Assembly: GCA_040753915.1 (NCBI GenBank)
Contig: JBFMDN010000117.1
Coordinates: 1-7,904, forward strand
Reading direction: 5' to 3'
DNA from: JBFMDN01 sp040753915
GTDB lineage: Bacteria; Desulfobacterota; Desulfomonilia; Desulfomonilales; Desulfomonilaceae
DNA length: 7,904 nucleotides
Positions 4,635-7,904 of this stretch are shown piece by piece; the first letter of the stretch is position 1; each line of letters begins with the position of its first letter. The notes beneath the pieces are model-generated. The model was not told the DNA's origin, did no database searches, and worked only from the letters and a program-made list of their open reading frames with translations. Made by a program: the position numbers and the translations under genes.

Positions 4635-7271
4635 CTAATCGTAAACCATATTGGCAACTGAAGAAGGTACGTCAAACGGAAAGTACTTGCGCATGTACTC
4701 GACAGTTTCATCCACTTCGTCGGCCTGGATGAGCAACAGGCTTTCTGAGGTGAGGTTGTTCATGGCAAAATCGATGGCAGTCAGCGAACCGTAGATTTCC
4801 TGGACCTCCTTGACCCTGCTTGTTCCCTCGAGCCCCTGCCGGAAGAGCCGGATAATTTCTCCCTTTTCCCTGCCCCGAGTATAGTGGTCCTCATAAAGGA
4901 TTACCGAGTCGAATGCCTCGCCCAGCAACCTGCCCTGCAGAACAATGTCGCAGTCCCGGCGGTCTCCCGCTGTGGAATATATGGCGATGCGGCGTCTGTA
5001 GGTGTAGTTCCCCAACGCCTCAACAACGGCTCTAAGGGATGAGGGATTGTGGCCGTAGTCGACAATGATGGTGGAACCGTTCTGGTGGACCACATTAAAC
5101 CGCCCGGGCACATTAACGAAATTGGCAAAGAACTGTTTTGCGGAGGAGAGGATTTTGTCGATCGGAAGTCCAAGAGCCCACGCCGCGCCGATACTGGCCA
5201 ACGCGTTTTCCACTTGGAAGCGTATGGTGCCCCCGTGGGTCAGGGGAATCTGGTCAAGATACGCGAAGTGGTGCTCCACTTCACCCTCGGCAAGAATAAC
5301 AGCGCTTCCACGCACAAAAATGGCCCGTCCCCCTGCTCGGCAATGCTCTTTGACAACCGGGCTGAGGTCGCGACTGGAAAAGTACAAAACTGATCCCTTG
5401 CAGTGTTTGGCCATCTCCGCAACCAGAGGATCCAGCGCGTTCAGGACAGCCGTTCCGTTTTCTGCAACGGATTCAATTACCGTTCGCTTGACCGCTGCGA
5501 GCTTTTGAAGCGTGTTGATGTCGAAGAGATCAAGATGATCACCTCCTTCGATGTTTGTCACCACGCCGACATCGCACCTGTCGAAGCCAAGGCCTTCCCG
5601 GATAATCCCCCCTCGTGCCGCTTCAAGAACGGCCGCGTCGACAAACGGATTGAGCAGCACACTGCGCGCACTCCGAGGCCCGCTGCAATCACCTTTTTTA
5701 ATTCGCCGCCCGTCAATATAGATACCGTCGCTACAGACCATTCCGGTGTAGAAGCCCGTACTTTTCAGAATATGGGCAATGAAGCGGGTCGTCGTTGTCT
5801 TGCCATTGACACCGGTGACGGCCACAATCGGAATCCTGCCGGTGGCACCGTCAGGGAAAAGCATGTTAACAATGGATTCCCCCACAGGTCTCCCTTGGCC
5901 CTCCGAGGGCGCTACATGCATCCGCAGTCCTGGCGAGGCATTGACCTCAATTACTTTCCCCCCCTGCTCCTCAAGCGGGATGCTGATGTCTTCCGTGACA
6001 ATATCCACACCTGCGATGTCAAGGCCGACGCTCCTCGCTGCGTCCACGGCAAGAGAGGCATTGACCGGATGTACCGCATCGGTAACATCGACGGACGTTC
6101 CACCGGTACTCAGGTTAGCGTTGCGCCGGATCAGGACCACGGTTCTCGCCGGTGGTATGGAATCGGGAGTCAGACCCTGGTCTGCAAGGACCGCTCTTGA
6201 AATATCATCCAGAGGTATCCTGCTGAGGGGCAGAGCGTGATAATCGCCGCGGCGAGGGTCTGCATTTTCCTTCTCGATGAGCTCTGCAACTGTGTGCTTG
6301 CCGTCCCCAAAGACCTGAGCAGGCACACGCTGTGCTGCAGCGACGAGATGGTTGCCGACGACAAGAAGCCGGTAGTCCTTTCCTTTGATGTGCTCCTCAA
6401 CTAGCACCTTTGGGCTCCGCCTGGCGGCGGCTTCAAACGCCGTCTCGACTTGCTCCCTTGTGCATAGGTTCACCGAAACTCCCCTGCCCTGATTGCCGTC
6501 GTAAGGCTTCACGGTTACCGGAAGGCCGATTTCACAGGCTGCTGTCCATGCTTCTTCGGCACTTTCCACAACGGACCCAGCGGGCACGGGCACCCCCACG
6601 GAGCTCAGGATCATCTTGGTGAGCTGCTTGTCCTGTGCGATCTCCTGAGCTATGGTGCCGGTTCCATCAGTCTCGGCAGCCATAATGCGGCGCTGCCGTG
6701 AGCCATAACCGAGCTGCACCAGACTCCCGTCATTGAGACGCCTCACGGGAATCCCCCGTTTTCTCGCTGCATCCACAATCGATCTGGTACTCGGTCCAAG
6801 GCACACTCTGCCCGCAAGATCTCTCAGCCGGCAAATCGTGGTCTGCGCATCAAAGGGCGTACCATGGACAGCGGCGAGACACAGCTCCCAGGCGGACTTG
6901 AGACACTCACGCGCAAGATGCTCTTCTTCGTACTCAATTGCAACCTTGTAGACCCCTTCCTCGTCGGTTTCCCGTGCCCTACCGTACCCTACATCGGTAC
7001 CTGCAAGGGTTTGCAGCTCAAGAGTTACATGCTCCAACACATGGCCTAGGTAAGTACCGTCATCAAGGCGCTTAAAAAATCCACCACGGACGCCAAGCCC
7101 GCACCGGTGCTCGATAAGGGAGGGGAGCCATTCCTTGACTCGTTGATTGAAACCGGGAATGGTGTTTGAAGGGCTGTCCTTCAATTCCTCGAGATCAACT
7201 AGCACTTCCAGCACGGTAAAGCTCGCCCAAATACTTGGCCCGCGCAGCGCACGCACGGCACGGATGTTCAT
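4635..7271 (-). CDS. cphA: Cyanophycin synthetase
   Basis: An 878-residue enzyme, the usual length for CphA1. It builds cyanophycin in the cytoplasm by ATP-dependent addition of aspartate to a poly-Asp backbone and arginine to each side chain. Residues 1-160 form the N-terminal domain (LRGPSIW, PSNTIPGF, GVRGGF, YLGHVLEHV). An ATP-grasp domain at about 165-475 includes VKPYDGNQGRGV and the metal-site region VIEVNASPGLRMH (440-452). A Mur ligase-like domain follows, with P-loop GVNGKTTTT (487-495), GDCSGPRSA and ARGGI. Its C-terminal lobe starts near VPGRF (721) and includes DYGHNP (738-743). All key motifs are intact. The ATG at 7271 has AGGAGA (7281-7286) nine bases upstream. It is the first gene of the operon, with the ABC gene starting at the next base after its stop. 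No cyanophycinase (cphB) is present in the window. Confidence 0.96.
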   Translation of the reverse strand: MNIRAVRALRGPSIWASFTVLEVLVDLEELKDSPSNTIPGFNQRVKEWLPSLIEHRCGLGVRGGFFKRLDDGTYLGHVLEHVTLELQTLAGTDVGYGRARETDEEGVYKVAIEYEEEHLARECLKSAWELCLAAVHGTPFDAQTTICRLRDLAGRVCLGPSTRSIVDAARKRGIPVRRLNDGSLVQLGYGSRQRRIMAAETDGTGTIAQEIAQDKQLTKMILSSVGVPVPAGSVVESAEEAWTAACEIGLPVTVKPYDGNQGRGVSVNLCTREQVETAFEAAARRSPKVLVEEHIKGKDYRLLVVGNHLVAAAQRVPAQVFGDGKHTVAELIEKENADPRRGDYHALPLSRIPLDDISRAVLADQGLTPDSIPPARTVVLIRRNANLSTGGTSVDVTDAVHPVNASLAVDAARSVGLDIAGVDIVTEDISIPLEEQGGKVIEVNASPGLRMHVAPSEGQGRPVGESIVNMLFPDGATGRIPIVAVTGVNGKTTTTRFIAHILKSTGFYTGMVCSDGIYIDGRRIKKGDCSGPRSARSVLLNPFVDAAVLEAARGGIIREGLGFDRCDVGVVTNIEGGDHLDLFDINTLQKLAAVKRTVIESVAENGTAVLNALDPLVAEMAKHCKGSVLYFSSRDLSPVVKEHCRAGGRAIFVRGSAVILAEGEVEHHFAYLDQIPLTHGGTIRFQVENALASIGAAWALGLPIDKILSSAKQFFANFVNVPGRFNVVHQNGSTIIVDYGHNPSSLRAVVEALGNYTYRRRIAIYSTAGDRRDCDIVLQGRLLGEAFDSVILYEDHYTRGREKGEIIRLFRQGLEGTSRVKEVQEIYGSLTAIDFAMNNLTSESLLLIQADEVDETVEYMRKYFPFDVPSSVANMVYD

Positions 7272-7296
7272 TGTCTGAGTTCTCCTCTGCTACCGA

Positions 7297-7325
7297 ATTA
7301 TACGACGGCCCTTCCATTTTGACCG
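7297..7325 (-). promoter_or_regulatory. Candidate promoter of the cphA operon
   Basis: A perfect TATAAT (7302-7297) lies 26 bases before the cphA ATG, which would give a leader of about 20 bases containing the ribosome site. The -35 position, 17 bases upstream, reads CGGTCA and matches consensus in only three of six bases, so the promoter may need an activator. Confidence 0.5.
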
Positions 7326-7370
7326 TCTTGGCGCTCTTGAGGGTGAGAGAGGTCTCCCCGCTGACTCCAA

Positions 7371-7417
7371 GACGATCATCGTCGGTTGTCCGGCACGACC
7401 GGACGCAGGCAGCCTGC
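7371..7417. promoter_or_regulatory. Three adjacent palindromes upstream of cphA
   Basis: In 47 bases there are three perfect inverted repeats: GACGAT-C-ATCGTC (7371-7383), GTCCGG-CACGA-CCGGAC (7388-7404) and GCAGG-CAG-CCTGC (7405-7417). They lie 46 bases or more upstream of the weak -35 of the cphA promoter, where activator sites often sit. No T-run follows on either strand, so they do not look like terminators. The arms differ in sequence, so they would not be copies of one operator. Confidence 0.45.
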
Positions 7418-7572
7418 TCGCCCCACTGACGAACAGCAACTCTTATCATGTTTCGGAGCGTACGTCAGCTCCCACCACTCCCTCAACAAATTTAAAATGT
7501 TTCCAACCCCTAGAATCTGCGGCTTGACAGTAAGATGTGTTACGGTGCTGAAAGCATGGGCAGAGGAGCAAT

Positions 7573-7583
7573 GGGGTAACCCC
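7573..7583. promoter_or_regulatory. Palindrome directly before the antitoxin remnant
   Basis: GGGGT-A-ACCCC is a perfect 11-bp palindrome ending at the base before the ATG at 7584. Antitoxins of this class bind palindromes near their own start, so it could be an old operator. This is inferred from position only. Confidence 0.25.
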
Positions 7584-7785
7584 ATGAAATTATACACATA
7601 CTCTGAAGCTGGAGAGACGCTCGCGAGAATTCGAGAGGAGTCCAAGGCCGAAGAAGGTATCACTTGGCGGTGCTGAGGAGACATGTTTGCCATTGTTCCC
7701 AAGCTCGGCAAGGCTCGCCGTTCCCCCTCCGATGGCCCTGCCTGGGCAAGAGGATTAGCCGGCAGGAGATGCTCGACCTGACCTT
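7584..7785 (+). pseudogene. Decayed Phd/YefM-family antitoxin gene
   Basis: The frame from the ATG at 7584 reads MKLYTYSEAGETLARIREES, close to the start typical of Phd/YefM antitoxins that pair with PIN or RelE-type toxins (M-K-x-Y-T-Y-S-E-A-R-x-x-L). It stops at TGA (7674-7676) after 30 residues. Read past the stop, the same frame gives GDMFAIVPKLGKARRSPSD, matching the family's second beta-strand region and following SP-D motif. A shift of frame near 7740 then gives LGKRISRQEMLDL (7742-7780), which matches the C-terminal helix that contacts the toxin. One nonsense change and one frameshift therefore separate this from a full antitoxin of about 70 residues. GAGGAG at 7564-7569 is rather far (14 bases) for a ribosome site. 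No intact toxin gene is seen. Confidence 0.6.
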
Positions 7786-7813
7786 CCGCACCATTTTTCT
7801 TGTGGTTGGGTGA

Positions 7814-7838
7814 TTTTTTCGGGGATGGCCCCAAAAAA
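7814..7838. repeat. AT-flanked GC palindrome
   Basis: TTTTTT-C-GGGG (7814-7824) and CCCC-AAAAAA (7829-7838) form a 10-bp inverted repeat around ATGG, with one unpaired C. On both strands the T-run precedes the stem and the A-run follows it, the reverse of a rho-independent terminator. It could be an operator or the end of an inserted element. Confidence 0.5.
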
Positions 7839-7892
7839 GACGCGACAAGCGAGAAGTTTTCCGGCAAATTAGGCGGCTCAGGGAGGTGGGCG

Positions 7893-7904
7893 ATGAGCGT
7901 AATG
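7893..7904 (+). CDS. Possible start of a gene cut off by the right edge
   Basis: GGGAGGTG (7881-7888) is a strong ribosome site, four bases before an ATG at 7893 that reads MSVM before the window ends. Its position after a Phd/YefM antitoxin remnant makes a toxin gene, such as a PIN-domain protein, a reasonable guess. Four codons cannot show this. Confidence 0.3.

Noticed and set aside
5403..6200. Plus-strand open frame of 265 codons inside cphA
   Set aside because: It is an antisense shadow of the cphA coding sequence, with no family features.
7400..7460. tRNA-like D-arm pattern on the minus strand
   Set aside because: No T loop or acceptor pairing could be formed around it.
7524..7552. 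TTGACA on the plus strand as a promoter for the antitoxin remnant
   Set aside because: The -35 box is perfect, but no acceptable -10 box was found 16-18 bases downstream.
7674..7676. TGA inside the antitoxin-like frame as a possible selenocysteine codon
   Set aside because: Phd/YefM antitoxins are not known selenoproteins. A frameshift also breaks the same frame about 65 bases later, so decay explains it better.
7376..7867. Long minus-strand open frame of 163 codons upstream of cphA
   Set aside because: It has no recognisable motif and runs antisense to the antitoxin remnant, whose similarity is much clearer. It is taken as chance.
1..7904. CRISPR array or retron-like element
   Set aside because: No regularly spaced repeats, cas genes or reverse transcriptase motifs were seen on either strand.

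Overview
The window holds a compact cyanophycin operon on the minus strand. It is flanked on both sides by accessory DNA: toxin-antitoxin genes, worn gene fragments and repeats. The organism is probably a Gram-negative bacterium of the Deltaproteobacteria/Desulfobacterota or Betaproteobacteria sort. That is an inference from the type of cyanophycin cluster (CphA with a dedicated ABC exporter-like protein and a DUF1854 protein), the abundance of MNT/HEPN and Phd-type modules, and the moderately GC-rich codon use. The sequence does not fix the taxon.

Layout, left to right. 1-647: an orphan MNT-type nucleotidyltransferase gene (164-454, minus) lies between two diverged copies of a direct repeat of about 110 bp (1-110 and 486-596). 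648-1287: a complete type VII mntA-hepT toxin-antitoxin pair on the minus strand, with overlapping genes. 1341-1498: a minus-strand tRNA-Val(CAC) gene with its own promoter and terminator. 1459-1884: no intact gene, but a remnant of a tyrosine recombinase C-terminus (minus) and a possible frameshifted start of a secreted protein (plus). 1885-7271: the cyanophycin operon, transcribed right to left as cphA, ABC transporter, DUF1854 gene, with junctions of 0 bp and a 1-bp overlap. 7272-7583: the cphA promoter region, with a perfect TATAAT box and three closely packed palindromes. 7584-7785: a decayed Phd/YefM-family antitoxin gene (plus) with an in-frame stop and a frameshift. A palindrome (7814-7838) follows, then what may be the first codons of another gene at the right edge.

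How the genes work together. CphA polymerises aspartate and arginine into cyanophycin, a nitrogen and carbon storage polymer. The ABC protein and the DUF1854 protein are known to travel with cphA, but their biochemical role is not settled. The tight coupling here implies that all three are made together. The mntA-hepT pair is independent of this and should act as a self-contained toxin-antitoxin system. The recombinase remnant beside the tRNA, the orphan nucleotidyltransferase, the repeats and the dead antitoxin suggest that both borders of the operon have repeatedly gained and lost mobile or addictive genes.
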